From: Olivibacter jilunii
GTDB lineage: Bacteria; Bacteroidota; Bacteroidia; Sphingobacteriales; Sphingobacteriaceae
DNA: 64,000 nt
Direction of reading: 5' to 3'
Assembly: GCF_900607235.1 (NCBI RefSeq)
Contig: NZ_LR027848.1
Span: forward strand, 248,001-312,000
Positions within the stretch are counted from its first letter, which is position 1, and each line of letters starts with the position of its first letter. The position numbers and the translations under genes are program-made. Positions 52,025 to 62,082 of the stretch are shown one piece after another. A model generated the notes under the pieces. That model saw only the letters and a program-made list of their open reading frames with translations. It ran no database searches and was not told the DNA's origin.

Positions 52025-53344
52025 TCAATCCTCTTCTTCCATGTTCTCGCTGTCGCGAGGTAGCGACTCCAGCTTTACATATTCGATGTTCTGCTGTGTC
52101 TTCTTTAAAATAGTGAAGATATAACCGTGGAATTCTTTTCGCTCTCCAACATCCGGGATTTTATCGAAAACGGTTATTACTAGGCCGGAAAGCGTATCGT
52201 AATCTGAGCTTTCAGGCAACTCATACGGTAAATATTCATTCACGTCATGTACGCTGGCAGCAGCTTCAACGATATACTCGGTATCCGAAGCCTTTTCAAC
52301 AATCGGTTTTTCTTCATCATATTCATCCTGAATTTCACCAACCAATTCTTCCACAATATCTTCCAATGTAACCATACCCGCCGTACCACCAAATTCATCG
52401 AGCACAATCGCTATTTGAATGCGTTTCAACTGAAATTCGCTCATCAAATCATTTATCTTCTTATTCTCCGCTATAAAATAAGGTTTTCTGATAATGGTTT
52501 TGAGCACGAATTCTTTATTATTTACCATTAAAGGTAAAATATCTTTGGCATGCACAATGCCGACAATCTTATCGATTGTTTCATCGTACACAGGAATTCT
52601 TGAGTAACCTTCACTGATAATGGTTTGCAGAAGTTCCTCCTTTGGGCTACTTAATTCAATACCGACGATCTTGGTTCTCGGTACCATGATGTTCTTTACA
52701 ACCCGTTCATTAAAATCGAAGACGTTCTTAATCAGCTCATGTTCAATCATATTCAAAGCACCGCTTTCCTTCCCTTGATCCAAGAGGTATTGTAGCTCTT
52801 CAGTAGAGTGATGCGCTTCATGCATATGAGCACCAAAGCCTAAAAGGCGTAAAATGAAATTGGCGAATCCATTTAAGATCCAGATGAACGGGCGAAATAT
52901 GATATAGAAAAACCTTAAAGGCAAGGACAAGGCCATAGTTGTCCCCACAGGACGTTGAATTGCTATCGACTTCGGAGCCAATTCACCGAAGACAATGTGC
53001 AAAACTGTTATAATAGAGAATGCTAAAACATGTCCAAGATTAGTAGCAATTTGCCCTGTCAACTCAACGTTAAACAAACCAAACACCTTGTTCACGATTT
53101 CGGTCATAACGGATTCGCCCACCCAACCGAGGCCAAGCGATGCCAATGTAATTCCAAGTTGGGTTGCCGCTAAATAACCATCTAAATGCTGAGTTATATG
53201 CTTAGCAACTTTTGCCACGCTATTACCGGATTTTGCTTTTACTTCAATTTGCGAAAGTCTAACCTTTACAATAGCAAATTCAGCAGCAACAAAAAACCCA
53301 TTGAGCACTACCAGAAATAATGTGACAAAAATTTGGAAGCCCAT
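52025..53344 (-). CDS. CNNM/CorC-type membrane protein with CBS domains (hemolysin family)
   Basis: The 439-residue protein has the DUF21/CNNM transmembrane domain (about 1-190; IFVTLFLVVLNGFFVAAEFAIVKVR), two CBS repeats (about 215-340; NIMVPRTKIVGIELSSPKEELLQ and DEFGGTAGMVTLEDIVEELVGEI) and a C-terminal CorC_HlyC domain (EYIVEAAASVHDVNEYLPYELP). The family includes transporters or regulators of magnesium and cobalt; 'hemolysin' is a historic name. It lies three bases downstream of the pyrophosphatase gene, so the genes are tightly linked. Ion specificity is unknown. Confidence 0.9.
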   Translation of the reverse strand: MGFQIFVTLFLVVLNGFFVAAEFAIVKVRLSQIEVKAKSGNSVAKVAKHITQHLDGYLAATQLGITLASLGLGWVGESVMTEIVNKVFGLFNVELTGQIATNLGHVLAFSIITVLHIVFGELAPKSIAIQRPVGTTMALSLPLRFFYIIFRPFIWILNGFANFILRLLGFGAHMHEAHHSTEELQYLLDQGKESGALNMIEHELIKNVFDFNERVVKNIMVPRTKIVGIELSSPKEELLQTIISEGYSRIPVYDETIDKIVGIVHAKDILPLMVNNKEFVLKTIIRKPYFIAENKKINDLMSEFQLKRIQIAIVLDEFGGTAGMVTLEDIVEELVGEIQDEYDEEKPIVEKASDTEYIVEAAASVHDVNEYLPYELPESSDYDTLSGLVITVFDKIPDVGERKEFHGYIFTILKKTQQNIEYVKLESLPRDSENMEEED

Positions 53345-53347
53345 GTA

Positions 53348-53890
53348 CTATTTGTTAATGAACGTCTTCTGATAGAGCTCTAAGCTCTCCTGGATGCAAG
53401 TATACGCGAACGACTTACCCATCCATTTTTCAATGGTAACATTCTTTCCTTCCAACGCCTTATAATCCTGAAAGAATCGAACGATTTCCTTCATCGTATG
53501 TGGAGGAAGCTCGGAAAGGTCATTAATATAGTTAACCGACATATCATTTTTTGCTACAGCAATAATCTTGTCGTCCTGTTCACCTCCGTCAACCATGTGC
53601 ATGACTCCAATGACTTTAGCTTCGATAATAGACATAGGAACTACATCCACGGAGCAGATAACCAGAATATCAAGCGGGTCTTTATCATCACAATACGTTT
53701 GGGGTATAAAACCATAGTTTGCCGGGTACATTACCGATGAAAATAAAACACGATCCAACTTTAGCAGACCGCTTTCTTTATCAATTTCATATTTGGCTTT
53801 GGAACCTTTAGGTATTTCTATGATTGCGTTTACGGAAGAAGGGACATCATCGCCCGGAGATACATTGTGCCACGGATGTGCGTTATTCAT
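53348..53890 (-). CDS. ppa: Family I soluble inorganic pyrophosphatase
   Basis: It hydrolyses pyrophosphate to drive biosynthesis. The 180-residue protein has [44 protein letters not shown] (metal-binding Asp residues of the family signature) and [18 protein letters not shown]. It is short but full for the family I enzyme of Bacteroidota. It is the first gene of a unit with the CNNM and rsmE genes, or follows the DedA gene 16 bases upstream. It starts at an ATG (53888-53890). Confidence 0.95.
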   Translation of the reverse strand: MNNAHPWHNVSPGDDVPSSVNAIIEIPKGSKAKYEIDKESGLLKLDRVLFSSVMYPANYGFIPQTYCDDKDPLDILVICSVDVVPMSIIEAKVIGVMHMVDGGEQDDKIIAVAKNDMSVNYINDLSELPPHTMKEIVRFFQDYKALEGKNVTIEKWMGKSFAYTCIQESLELYQKTFINK

Positions 53891-53906
53891 ATAATTCTAA
53901 ACTTAA

Positions 53907-54572
53907 CTAATACTCTTTTTCTTCTTTTTTATCCTGGTTGACAGGATGCTTTTTAAAACTCTGTTTTATGATTGCGACAATAATAGGCGATGCTGTCAAG
54001 GCAACAAAGCCAATTACAATATATTCAATATAATCTATAATCTGCGGAAACTGCCTACCTAAATAAAACCCTGCTAAGGTTAATGTTAACACCCACAAAA
54101 AACTTCCTATTATATTATATAGAACGAATTTTTTAAAATCCAAACGCACGATACCCGCAAATATGGGAGCAAAGGTACGTATTATTGGCATAAATCTGCC
54201 CAAAATTAAAGCAGCTCCTCCATATTTGTTATAGAATTCCTCAGCCATTACGATATATTTCCGTTTAAAAAGCCACGAATCCTTACGCTTAAAAAGCATA
54301 GGTCCGGTACGCCATCCAAACCAATAGCCTACAAAATTCCCTAATATGCCAGCAAATATCATTCCTGAACACAAGGTAAAAATCGAAACATCTAATAAAC
54401 CTGAAGCAACAAATAGGCCTGCCAGAAAAAGCAGGTAATCTCCTGGTAGAAAAAAGCCAAAAAAAAGCCCTGTTTCAGCAAAAACTACGAATACTATTAG
54501 GTAGAAGCCTCCCGACCGGATTAGGGTCTCAGCATCAAAGTATTGAAAAATAGATAAGCAGAATTCTTGCAT
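53907..54572 (-). CDS. DedA/VTT-domain membrane protein
   Basis: The 221-residue protein is a DedA-family membrane protein with the VTT (SNARE-associated) domain: GLFFGFFLPGDYLLFLAGLFVASG, NFVGYWFGWRTGPMLFKR, and GGAALILGRFMPIIRTFAPIFAGIVRLDFKKFVLYNIIGSFLW. The conserved F-PGD and R-P-R residues of the family are present. Some members move undecaprenyl phosphate or phospholipids; the substrate here is unknown. Possible -7 elements TAGCTTTG (plus 54582-54589) and TATGTTTG (54602-54609) lie just upstream, separating it from nuoN. Confidence 0.9.
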   Translation of the reverse strand: MQEFCLSIFQYFDAETLIRSGGFYLIVFVVFAETGLFFGFFLPGDYLLFLAGLFVASGLLDVSIFTLCSGMIFAGILGNFVGYWFGWRTGPMLFKRKDSWLFKRKYIVMAEEFYNKYGGAALILGRFMPIIRTFAPIFAGIVRLDFKKFVLYNIIGSFLWVLTLTLAGFYLGRQFPQIIDYIEYIVIGFVALTASPIIVAIIKQSFKKHPVNQDKKEEKEY

Positions 54573-54581
54573 ATATAGCTA

Positions 54582-54609
54582 CAAAGCTACCATTATAAAT
54601 TCAAACATA
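54582..54609 (-). promoter_or_regulatory. Two candidate -7 elements of the DedA gene
   Basis: Minus-strand TATGTTTG (plus 54602-54609) and TAGCTTTG (54582-54589) both match TAnnTTTG in the gap after nuoN. The nearer one ends nine bases before the ATG. No terminator is seen after nuoN, so read-through from the nuo operon is also possible. Confidence 0.4.
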
Positions 54610-54642
54610 CGAAAAATTTACTAGCTCCGTACCTAATAGACA

Positions 54643-56022
54643 TTATATTAAACTGCTTAAGCACTCTGGGTAAATGCCAATAAGCAAGGTTAATAGCGCA
54701 GCTATAAATAATACTACTTTATAGTTGTTGTCTGTTGTTATAAGAACGGCATTCCCCTCCTTGAAATACATATTAATAATAACATGGAAATAATAGAAAA
54801 TACCAATCGCTGCATTGATGGCTGCCAAGATGACAAGCGCAACATGTAAATTAGACAGCGCCTCGGAAAACATCAGAAATTTGCCAATGAACCCAGCCGT
54901 TAATGGGATGCCTGCTAAAGATAGCATGGCTATTGTAAGTATTAATGCAAGAAAAGGATTTGTTTTTCCCAAACCGTTAAACGATTCGAAATATTCACCA
55001 CCCTCGCTCCGTTTAACCAATATCAATACGGCGAAAGCGGTAACGGAGGCAATTGAATAAGCCGTCGCATATACCAACATGGCACCGTTGGCCTGATTAT
55101 TCATGTTTAATATAGCGAACAACATATAACCGGCATGCGAAATACTCGAATAAGCAAGCATACGTTTAAAGCTTTGTTGCACGAGGGCACTGATATTCCC
55201 TATGAAAAGGGTTAGAACGATAATGATGAGTAGAATGGGAGCCCAAAAACTTTGCAACGGCTCAAAGCAGACGGAGAACAGGCGTAAAAAGCCACCGAAT
55301 GCGGCCGCTTTCACCACGGTGCTCATAAAAGTAGTAATTAGAATCGGTGATCCATCATAGACATCCGGTGTCCAGAAATGAAAAGGCGCAGCCCCCACCT
55401 TAAAGCCCAAACCAACGATCAAAAATAATATACCGGCATAAAACAAAGGGGAAATAGTAGAACCATTACTTGTTACATAATCCCTTATTTTAGCTAGGTC
55501 GAAGGAAGCGCTGGCCCCGTAAACCAAGGCAATACCAAATAACAGGAAGCCGGTCGAAAACGCACCCATCAAAAAGTATTTGAGTGAAGCTTCGTTTGAT
55601 GCCAGATCCTTTTTTCTTATACCGGCTAAAATATAGAGCGCTACAGACATAATTTCTATTCCAATAAACAACATGGAAAGATTGTGAAAAGCAACAACCA
55701 GTAAAGCGCCTGTAAGAGAAAAAATCAGAAGTGCATAATACTCTGCTATATTCGAGCTAATACTATCAAAATAACCTTTGGACAGCACAAATATCAACAT
55801 CGTAATACCAATAAGGAGCATAGAAAATGCCAATGCAAATTTGTCGAATAGGACCATTCCACTGTAAAGCGGTGTAGCATCTACAGACCACAGTTTCCAT
55901 TCAAAAAATAAAGCCGCCAACATCCCGAATAAGGAAACCGGTAACAAGGTCTTAGGCGCTTTAAATATTCCCAGATATAAAACGAGTATTGCTAATAATG
56001 ACAATGTAATAATTGCGCTCAT
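54643..56022 (-). CDS. nuoN: NADH:quinone oxidoreductase subunit N
   Basis: NuoN is an antiporter-like proton-pumping subunit of complex I. The 459-residue protein has about 14 helices with the conserved proton-path residues in MLLIGITMLIFVLSKGYF, PFHFWTPDVYDGSPILITTFMSTVVKAAAFG and SFKRMLAYSSISHAGYML. It is the last visible gene of the nuo run, 54 bases downstream of nuoM. Downstream is the DedA gene, with no clear terminator between them. Confidence 0.95.
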   Translation of the reverse strand: MSAIITLSLLAILVLYLGIFKAPKTLLPVSLFGMLAALFFEWKLWSVDATPLYSGMVLFDKFALAFSMLLIGITMLIFVLSKGYFDSISSNIAEYYALLIFSLTGALLVVAFHNLSMLFIGIEIMSVALYILAGIRKKDLASNEASLKYFLMGAFSTGFLLFGIALVYGASASFDLAKIRDYVTSNGSTISPLFYAGILFLIVGLGFKVGAAPFHFWTPDVYDGSPILITTFMSTVVKAAAFGGFLRLFSVCFEPLQSFWAPILLIIIVLTLFIGNISALVQQSFKRMLAYSSISHAGYMLFAILNMNNQANGAMLVYATAYSIASVTAFAVLILVKRSEGGEYFESFNGLGKTNPFLALILTIAMLSLAGIPLTAGFIGKFLMFSEALSNLHVALVILAAINAAIGIFYYFHVIINMYFKEGNAVLITTDNNYKVVLFIAALLTLLIGIYPECLSSLI

Positions 56023-56076
56023 TTGTATTCTATTAATTTCTTTTCAGATATAGTTCTTTAATCTACTCCCTATTCT

Positions 56077-57528
56077 TTAGTGCACCGTCTTCACCTGTTC
56101 TATCAAATTTGTCACGGCGGCTTCGGAGAGGTGAAGCAATGGCCTTGGATACAATCCGATAGCGATTATCAAAACAACGAGAACCCCTAATAAAAGCAGG
56201 TCCGTTCCGTTAATGTCTTTAAAGTGGGTCATTCTTTCATTCGTCTCACCGAGCATTACACCCTGGTACATACGCAGCATATAAACCGCTCCCAAAATAA
56301 TAGTAAGTCCGGCAAATATCGCCCACCAGAGACCCGCTTGATAAAGCCCTATAAGCAATAAAAACTCACCGATAAATCCATTGGTTAAAGGTAGACCGAT
56401 AGCCCCCAAAACAATAACAAGGAAAACAAGCGCGAGTGTTGGAGCGTTTTTTGCAAGCCCCCCCATGTCCTGTATCTCCCGCGTTTTCAATTGGCGAGCA
56501 ATAATCTCTATTACAAAGAATAATCCAACAACGCTAATCCCGTGATTGATCATCTGTATCATGGCGCCTTGCAAGCTCTGAACGTTCCAAACAAAAACGC
56601 CTGCCGCAATCAGTCCGACGTGTGCGATGGAAGAATAGGCAATTAAACGTTTTACGTCTCTTTGCTTAAAGGCAATGATAGATGCATACACAATGCCGAT
56701 CACTGCCAAACTGAGCACGAGGGTTCCGTACTGACTGAAACCGAGTGGCGCTATCGGTAACAACCATCTAATTAATCCGTAAACGCCCATTTTTAACATA
56801 ATGCCTGACAATAACATCGTTCCTGCCGTGGGTGCTTCTACATAAGTGTCCGGTTGCCATGTATGAAAAGGAAACAAAGGCATTTTGATGGCAAAAGCGA
56901 TGAAAAATGCCCAGAAAATATAGCGTTGTGTCTTTTCATCCAGCTTTAGCTCATAAAAGGAGCTTAATTCATAATTTGCTGTGGGGACCTGGGTATAGAG
57001 ATAGATAATAGCAATGAGCATTAACAGACTCCCAGCAAAGGTATAAATGAAAAATTTCAGCGTAACACGCGCTCTATTCTCCCCTCCCCATAAACCACAT
57101 ATGAAGTAAATCGGAATCAACGCAATTTCCCAACCAACGTAAAAAAGAAAGGCATCTAAAGCGGTAAAAACCAACAAAAGGCCTGTTTGCATAAACAAAA
57201 CAAGCGCGTAGAACGCCCCCCTTTGTTGTTGTTTAAACGTACTGAGAATAATTAAGGGTATGAGCCCGTTGGTAAGTAATACCAAAGGCATGCTGATGCC
57301 ATCGATCCCTACATGAAAGTGGATACCCAGTGCCGGGATCCAGGGAATATTCTGTTCAAATTGCATACTGGCATCCAGTACGAAAGCGCCAAGTAAAGTA
57401 CCGGTTATCCCGAGCGCTATAAGTGAACAGATGAGTGCTATTGGCTTAGCTAAGTTAGTGTTTTTTATGAAAGCTAACAGAACTGCTCCTATTATGGGTA
57501 CAAGAAGAAGTAAAACTAAGTTATCCAT
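56077..57528 (-). CDS. nuoM: NADH:quinone oxidoreductase subunit M
   Basis: NuoM is a membrane antiporter-like subunit. The 483-residue protein has FHVGIDGISMPLVLLTN, the conserved glutamate helix (LFYVGWEIALIPIYFICG), PLFPFHTWQPDTYVEAPTAGTMLLSGIMLKMG, KQRDVKRLIAYSSIAHVGLI and LPLTNGFIGEFLLL. It lies between nuoL and nuoN and is part of the same operon, with 22 bases to nuoL. All expected family segments are present. Confidence 0.96.
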   Translation of the reverse strand: MDNLVLLLLVPIIGAVLLAFIKNTNLAKPIALICSLIALGITGTLLGAFVLDASMQFEQNIPWIPALGIHFHVGIDGISMPLVLLTNGLIPLIILSTFKQQQRGAFYALVLFMQTGLLLVFTALDAFLFYVGWEIALIPIYFICGLWGGENRARVTLKFFIYTFAGSLLMLIAIIYLYTQVPTANYELSSFYELKLDEKTQRYIFWAFFIAFAIKMPLFPFHTWQPDTYVEAPTAGTMLLSGIMLKMGVYGLIRWLLPIAPLGFSQYGTLVLSLAVIGIVYASIIAFKQRDVKRLIAYSSIAHVGLIAAGVFVWNVQSLQGAMIQMINHGISVVGLFFVIEIIARQLKTREIQDMGGLAKNAPTLALVFLVIVLGAIGLPLTNGFIGEFLLLIGLYQAGLWWAIFAGLTIILGAVYMLRMYQGVMLGETNERMTHFKDINGTDLLLLGVLVVLIIAIGLYPRPLLHLSEAAVTNLIEQVKTVH

Positions 57529-57550
57529 GAATTTTCTTTACCTTATCAGA

Positions 57551-59464
57551 TTAAATTATAAATAAACCGTAAGCCAATACGGCGATAATGCCGATCACCA
57601 TATAAAAAATATAATAGCCCACATTACCTTGCTGTAGTAACCTCAATAAGGTTCCTGCTTGCGATGCGCCATTTCCGATGTAATTTACGAAACCGTCGAT
57701 GAGCTTTCTGTCAACTGCATAAAAAAGACTAGACAATCCATTCAATGGTCTGGTAACAACACGATCATAAAACTCGTCAATATAAAACTTGTGATATGAA
57801 AGTCGTTCCAATACACTGCGATCCTCGTGATCGGCCACAGGCAGAGCGGCTTTCTTTATGTACTTAGCGTAAGCATAGCCAGCCATTACGAGCGCCGCAA
57901 GGGCAGACAGCCCCATTAAGATATATTCTGTTGTATGTGACAGATGACCGCTTGTATTTTTTGACGTAGAGGCTGCAAAAACGGGCTGCAAAAAATTAGA
58001 AAGTCCTGTATGTCCGCCCAAGGCTTCCGGTATGTTTAAAAAGCCTCCACCGAAAGAGAGTACGGCTAAAATAATGAGTGGTAAGGTCATGACTACCGGA
58101 GACTCGTGGAGATGTCTTTCCTGATCATAGGTACCTCGGAATTTACCATAGAAGGTAAGAAATAGCATTCTAAACATATAGAAGGCGGTGAACAAGGCTC
58201 CTACAAATCCTCCAACCCATAAAATTTTATTATGAGCGAAAGCATGTGCCAATATTTCGTCTTTGGAGAAAAAGCCCGCTAGCGGCGGGATACCCGCTAT
58301 AGCAATTGTACCAATCAACATGGTTACAAAAGTTATCGGCAGTTTTTTCTTTAAACCGCCCATTGATCGCATATCCTGCTCATTGCTCATGGCATGGATT
58401 ACCGATCCCGCTCCCAAGAACAACAAAGCTTTAAAGAAAGCATGGGTAATAACGTGAAAAAACGCTCCGGTGAAAGCTCCTACACCGAGTCCCAAAAACA
58501 TATAGCCTAATTGTGAAACGGTTGAATAAGCTAGTACCTTTTTTATGTCGTTTTGAGTAACTGCGATAAATGCCGCCAATAAAGCTGTTAGCAAACCAAC
58601 AATTGCTATGATTTCCATGGTTGCCGGTGATAAAGTAAAGAGAATGTTCGACCTTGCAATCAGGTAAATTCCTGCTGTTACCATGGTTGCGGCATGTATT
58701 AGCGCAGAAACCGGTGTTGGGCCAGCCATCGCATCCGGCAACCAGGTAAATAAAGGTATTTGAGCAGACTTACCTGTTGCCGCTATGAAGAGTAGGAGTG
58801 AAATTAAAAACAAGGAGGAATCGCCTACCGGGAATCCGGCTGCTTTTGGTAAGATATCGTTAAATTCAAGCGAACCGAAGGTATAAAACAAGAGGAATAT
58901 GGCAAGCAAAAAACCCAGATCTCCGATTCGATTCATAACGAAGGCTTTCTTGGCCGCACTTGCATAGTCAACGCGCTGGTACCAAAATCCGATTAATAAA
59001 TACGAACATAAACCTACGCCCTCCCATCCAATAAACATAACGACGTAATTGGATCCCAAAACCAACAGCAGCATAAAAAAGATGAAAAGATTCAGATAGG
59101 CAAAAAATTTACCAAAACCTGCATCATGCTTCATATATCCTGTTGAATACAAATGAATCAAGAAGCCGATACCCGTAATGATGAGTAACATAATAGCACT
59201 TAGGGGGTCCACCAAAAAGGACAATGATATATGTAAGTTGCCTGCGCTTATCCAGTGGAAGATCGTTTGGGAGAAGGCGGCGTCTTCGCCTCCCTGCCGA
59301 GCGGCATAAACCGCACCAAAAACATTACAACTTAATAAAAAGGAGGCCAAAATAGTTCCGCAGCCAATAAGCGAGATAATTGGCTTCGACAGGCTATTTC
59401 TGCCTAATCCGTTTAATACGAACCCTATTAAAGGTAAAAGAACGATCCAAATTAATCCAGTCAT
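57551..59464 (-). CDS. nuoL: NADH:quinone oxidoreductase subunit L
   Basis: NuoL is the distal proton-pumping subunit with a long lateral helix. The 637-residue protein has ISLSFLVDPLSAIMLLIITGIG, YVVMFIGWEGVGLCSYLLIGFWY, QIPLFTWLPDAMAGPTPVSALIHAATMVTAG, TQNDIKKVLAYSTVSQLGYM and IPPLAGFFSKDEIL. The C-terminal amphipathic helix region (SYHKFYIDEFYDRVVTRPLNG) and last helix are included. It starts 99 bases after nuoK. Confidence 0.96.
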   Translation of the reverse strand: MTGLIWIVLLPLIGFVLNGLGRNSLSKPIISLIGCGTILASFLLSCNVFGAVYAARQGGEDAAFSQTIFHWISAGNLHISLSFLVDPLSAIMLLIITGIGFLIHLYSTGYMKHDAGFGKFFAYLNLFIFFMLLLVLGSNYVVMFIGWEGVGLCSYLLIGFWYQRVDYASAAKKAFVMNRIGDLGFLLAIFLLFYTFGSLEFNDILPKAAGFPVGDSSLFLISLLLFIAATGKSAQIPLFTWLPDAMAGPTPVSALIHAATMVTAGIYLIARSNILFTLSPATMEIIAIVGLLTALLAAFIAVTQNDIKKVLAYSTVSQLGYMFLGLGVGAFTGAFFHVITHAFFKALLFLGAGSVIHAMSNEQDMRSMGGLKKKLPITFVTMLIGTIAIAGIPPLAGFFSKDEILAHAFAHNKILWVGGFVGALFTAFYMFRMLFLTFYGKFRGTYDQERHLHESPVVMTLPLIILAVLSFGGGFLNIPEALGGHTGLSNFLQPVFAASTSKNTSGHLSHTTEYILMGLSALAALVMAGYAYAKYIKKAALPVADHEDRSVLERLSYHKFYIDEFYDRVVTRPLNGLSSLFYAVDRKLIDGFVNYIGNGASQAGTLLRLLQQGNVGYYIFYMVIGIIAVLAYGLFII

Positions 59465-59563
59465 ACGATGTTTATGTTAGCTATACGTCTTGCGAGTAGC
59501 TTATTTTGTTCAAAATAGATTTAAATTTTTGATTGATTACAGCCCGGCTGTAAGCTTCAAATC

Positions 59564-59893
59564 TTACCACTTCAACTTATTGAGCGAATTGATATCAATC
59601 GATCGGGTATTTCGATATACCATCACAATGATGGCCAGTCCAACCGCAACTTCCGCCGCTGCAAGGGCCATGACAAAAAACACAAAGACCTGCCCCGAGG
59701 CATCGCCGTGGTATGCCGAAAAAGCTGCCAGTAAAAGGTTTACCGCATTGAGCATCAGTTCTATGGACATCATAATGATAATCACATTTCTGCGAGTAAG
59801 TACACCGATTACGCCAATCGAAAACACTATACTACTCAATAATATGTAATGATTCAGCGGTATTCCTTGTAAATCTTTAACGATTGTCTCCAT
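59564..59893 (-). CDS. nuoK: NADH:quinone oxidoreductase subunit K
   Basis: NuoK is a small three-helix subunit. The 109-residue protein has [41 protein letters not shown], including the conserved Glu residues in helices 2 and 3 (SIELMLN and [11 protein letters not shown]). Its start overlaps the nuoJ stop by one base (TAATG), giving tight coupling. Confidence 0.96.
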   Translation of the reverse strand: METIVKDLQGIPLNHYILLSSIVFSIGVIGVLTRRNVIIIMMSIELMLNAVNLLLAAFSAYHGDASGQVFVFFVMALAAAEVAVGLAIIVMVYRNTRSIDINSLNKLKW

Positions 59894-60390
59894 TATATAC
59901 TTTTTTGTTCTTTCTTTGCCAGTAACACTGCGCCTACCATCGCTGTAAGCAATAGCAATGACGAAATTTCAAAGGGTAATAAAAATTCATTAAATAACAC
60001 TTTACCGAGATTGCCGACAAGACCAATATCCGGGCTTTTAAGGATTAAAGGGTCGGAAACTTCAATCGCTCGTATAGAACCCGCAACGGTCACGAGCAAG
60101 CACATACCTGCAACAGCTCCCATTACCTTCACTAAAACCGATTTCATAGGCTCCGTATCCTTGTTCAGGTTTAAAAGCATCAATACAAACAGAAAGAGAA
60201 CCATGATAGCTCCCATATAGACTATAAAGTTTACCACGGCCAAAAACTGGGCGTTCAACAAAATATAATGCACAGTGAAAGTGAAAAAAGTGATTACCAA
60301 ATACAGTACGCTATGTACCGGATTTTTGGTAATGATCACCATCAATGAGAAGAATATTGAAAGAAAGGCTACAAAATAAAATAAGCTCAC
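59893..60390 (-). CDS. nuoJ: NADH:quinone oxidoreductase subunit J
   Basis: NuoJ is a five-helix subunit near the quinone end of the membrane arm. The 165-residue protein has [55 protein letters not shown], the standard family core, and a last helix [16 protein letters not shown]. It lies between nuoI (45 bases upstream) and nuoK. Confidence 0.95.
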   Translation of the reverse strand: MSLFYFVAFLSIFFSLMVIITKNPVHSVLYLVITFFTFTVHYILLNAQFLAVVNFIVYMGAIMVLFLFVLMLLNLNKDTEPMKSVLVKVMGAVAGMCLLVTVAGSIRAIEVSDPLILKSPDIGLVGNLGKVLFNEFLLPFEISSLLLLTAMVGAVLLAKKEQKSI

Positions 60391-60435
60391 AATCTAAAGT
60401 TTATATGTTTTATCGTATTCGTTTTAGTTAAGCAT

Positions 60436-60945
60436 CTACCTCAGGGAATGGATATCAAATCGTTCTTCGACAAGCTTGTCTTTTCCATAAATAAAATCCT
60501 TCCGCAAGTAATCCGCCGGTACGTGCGGACCATCCAGATAAATCGCCTCTTTTGGACAAGCCTCCTCGCACAAGCCACAAAAAATGCATCGGAGCATATT
60601 AATTTCGTATACCGCAGCATATTTCTCCTCACGATACAAGTGTTCCTCTCCTTTTTTTCGTTCAGCGGATATCATGGTAATTGCTTCAGCCGGACAAGAA
60701 AGTGCACATAGACCGCAGGCCGTACACCTTTCTCTTCCTTCTTCATCCCGCTTCAGCGAATGCATTCCACGATAATTTTTCGAGTAAGGGCGTTCTACTT
60801 CGGGATAAGAGACGGTGGCTTTTTTTCTAAAGAAATGCCTTATGGTAACACGCATCCCTTTTAGAATAGCCGGAAGATACATCCGCTCCCAGAAATTCAT
60901 CGGTTTCTGCTCTAAAACTTTTTTTCTATTACTTAAGGGTTCCAT
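60436..60945 (-). CDS. nuoI: NADH:quinone oxidoreductase subunit I
   Basis: NuoI carries two [4Fe-4S] clusters (N6a/N6b) in the peripheral arm. The 169-residue protein has CTACGLCALSCPAEAI and CIFCGLCEEACPKEAI, the two ferredoxin motifs, and the GMHSLKRDEEGRERC lead-in. It starts with a basic amphipathic segment (MNFWERMYLPAILKGMRVTIRHFFRK) that contacts the membrane. It lies 45 bases downstream of nuoH. Confidence 0.97.
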   Translation of the reverse strand: MEPLSNRKKVLEQKPMNFWERMYLPAILKGMRVTIRHFFRKKATVSYPEVERPYSKNYRGMHSLKRDEEGRERCTACGLCALSCPAEAITMISAERKKGEEHLYREEKYAAVYEINMLRCIFCGLCEEACPKEAIYLDGPHVPADYLRKDFIYGKDKLVEERFDIHSLR

Positions 60946-60990
60946 TTTTTTTATTATTAAGCAAGGGCTTCGTTAAATACCTGGCATTCC

Positions 60991-62028
60991 TTACCAATAG
61001 GTATCCTTTATTAAGGTTATTACACCTGTTAATACAATGTTTGCGATTGCTAAAGGAATGAGAATTTTCCATCCTAGATTCATCAACTGATCATAACGGA
61101 AACGAGGTAAAGTCCACCGAATCCACATAAAAAAGAAGATGAAGGCAAATATTTTCAGAAAGAATACCAGTACGCCAATGATGGTGATCCAGTTCTGCGA
61201 GAGCCCTAAATCGTGCATAAAAGGAAAGTTATATCCGCCAAAGTAAAGGGCGGACATCACGGCCGATGAAACAAACATATTGATATATTCCGAGAACATA
61301 TAAAGTCCCAGTTTCATCGATGAATATTCGGTGTGATACCCGCCAACTAATTCCGTTTCACATTCCGGGAGGTCAAATGGTACACGGTTACATTCGGCGA
61401 AAGCACAGGTAACAAAAATGATAAAGCCTAGGGGTTGAACCCATATATTCCAGTTCACAAAACCGCTTTGCTGTGCTACGATCTCCTTTAAGGATAATGT
61501 TTGCGTGACCATTAAGAGCGCGATAATGGAAAGCCCCATCGCCACTTCATAACTGATGCTTTGTGAAGCCGCTCTAATCGCTCCCATTAAAGAAAATTTA
61601 TTATTGGAAGCCCATCCACCAAGCATAATACCATAAACTCCCAACGCAATCACACCGAAGATGTAAAGAATCCCAACGTTTACATCGGCTACTTGTAAAT
61701 CTATTACTCGCTCTCCGATTTGCAGGGACTGGCCCCATGGTATCACAGCGCTACTGATACAAGCCGTTATAATAGCGATAGTTGGTCCCGCTATAAAGAG
61801 TCCTTTGTGTGCACCGGCCGGAATTATCTCTTCCTTAAAAAAGAATTTCCCTCCATCCGCTAAAGGTTGCAAAATACCAAAGGGACCCGCACGATCCGGC
61901 CCCTTGCGGTCTTGCATAAAGCCGGCCACTTTTCTTTCGGCCAAGGTTGAATACATGGCAATAACGAGTGTTAATACAAACACGACTACGATCAGTATCA
62001 ATTTCTCTATTATAAATGCAGCTTCCAT
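60991..62028 (-). CDS. nuoH: NADH:quinone oxidoreductase subunit H
   Basis: NuoH forms the quinone chamber at the foot of complex I. I use the ATG at 62026-62028 (345 residues) rather than a TTG one codon upstream. AERKVAGFMQDRKGPDRAGPFGILQPLADGGKFFFKEE, GGWASNNKFSLMGAIRAASQSISYEVAMG, ECNRVPFDLPECETELVGGYHTEYSSMKLGLY and RWTLPRFRYDQLMNLGWK are all family signatures. It lies 54 bases downstream of nuoG. Confidence 0.96.
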   Translation of the reverse strand: MEAAFIIEKLILIVVVFVLTLVIAMYSTLAERKVAGFMQDRKGPDRAGPFGILQPLADGGKFFFKEEIIPAGAHKGLFIAGPTIAIITACISSAVIPWGQSLQIGERVIDLQVADVNVGILYIFGVIALGVYGIMLGGWASNNKFSLMGAIRAASQSISYEVAMGLSIIALLMVTQTLSLKEIVAQQSGFVNWNIWVQPLGFIIFVTCAFAECNRVPFDLPECETELVGGYHTEYSSMKLGLYMFSEYINMFVSSAVMSALYFGGYNFPFMHDLGLSQNWITIIGVLVFFLKIFAFIFFFMWIRWTLPRFRYDQLMNLGWKILIPLAIANIVLTGVITLIKDTYW

Positions 62029-62082
62029 CAACGTTTAATTTATCTGTTTATTAACCGTGTTATTATTGTTTATATAGCTTTA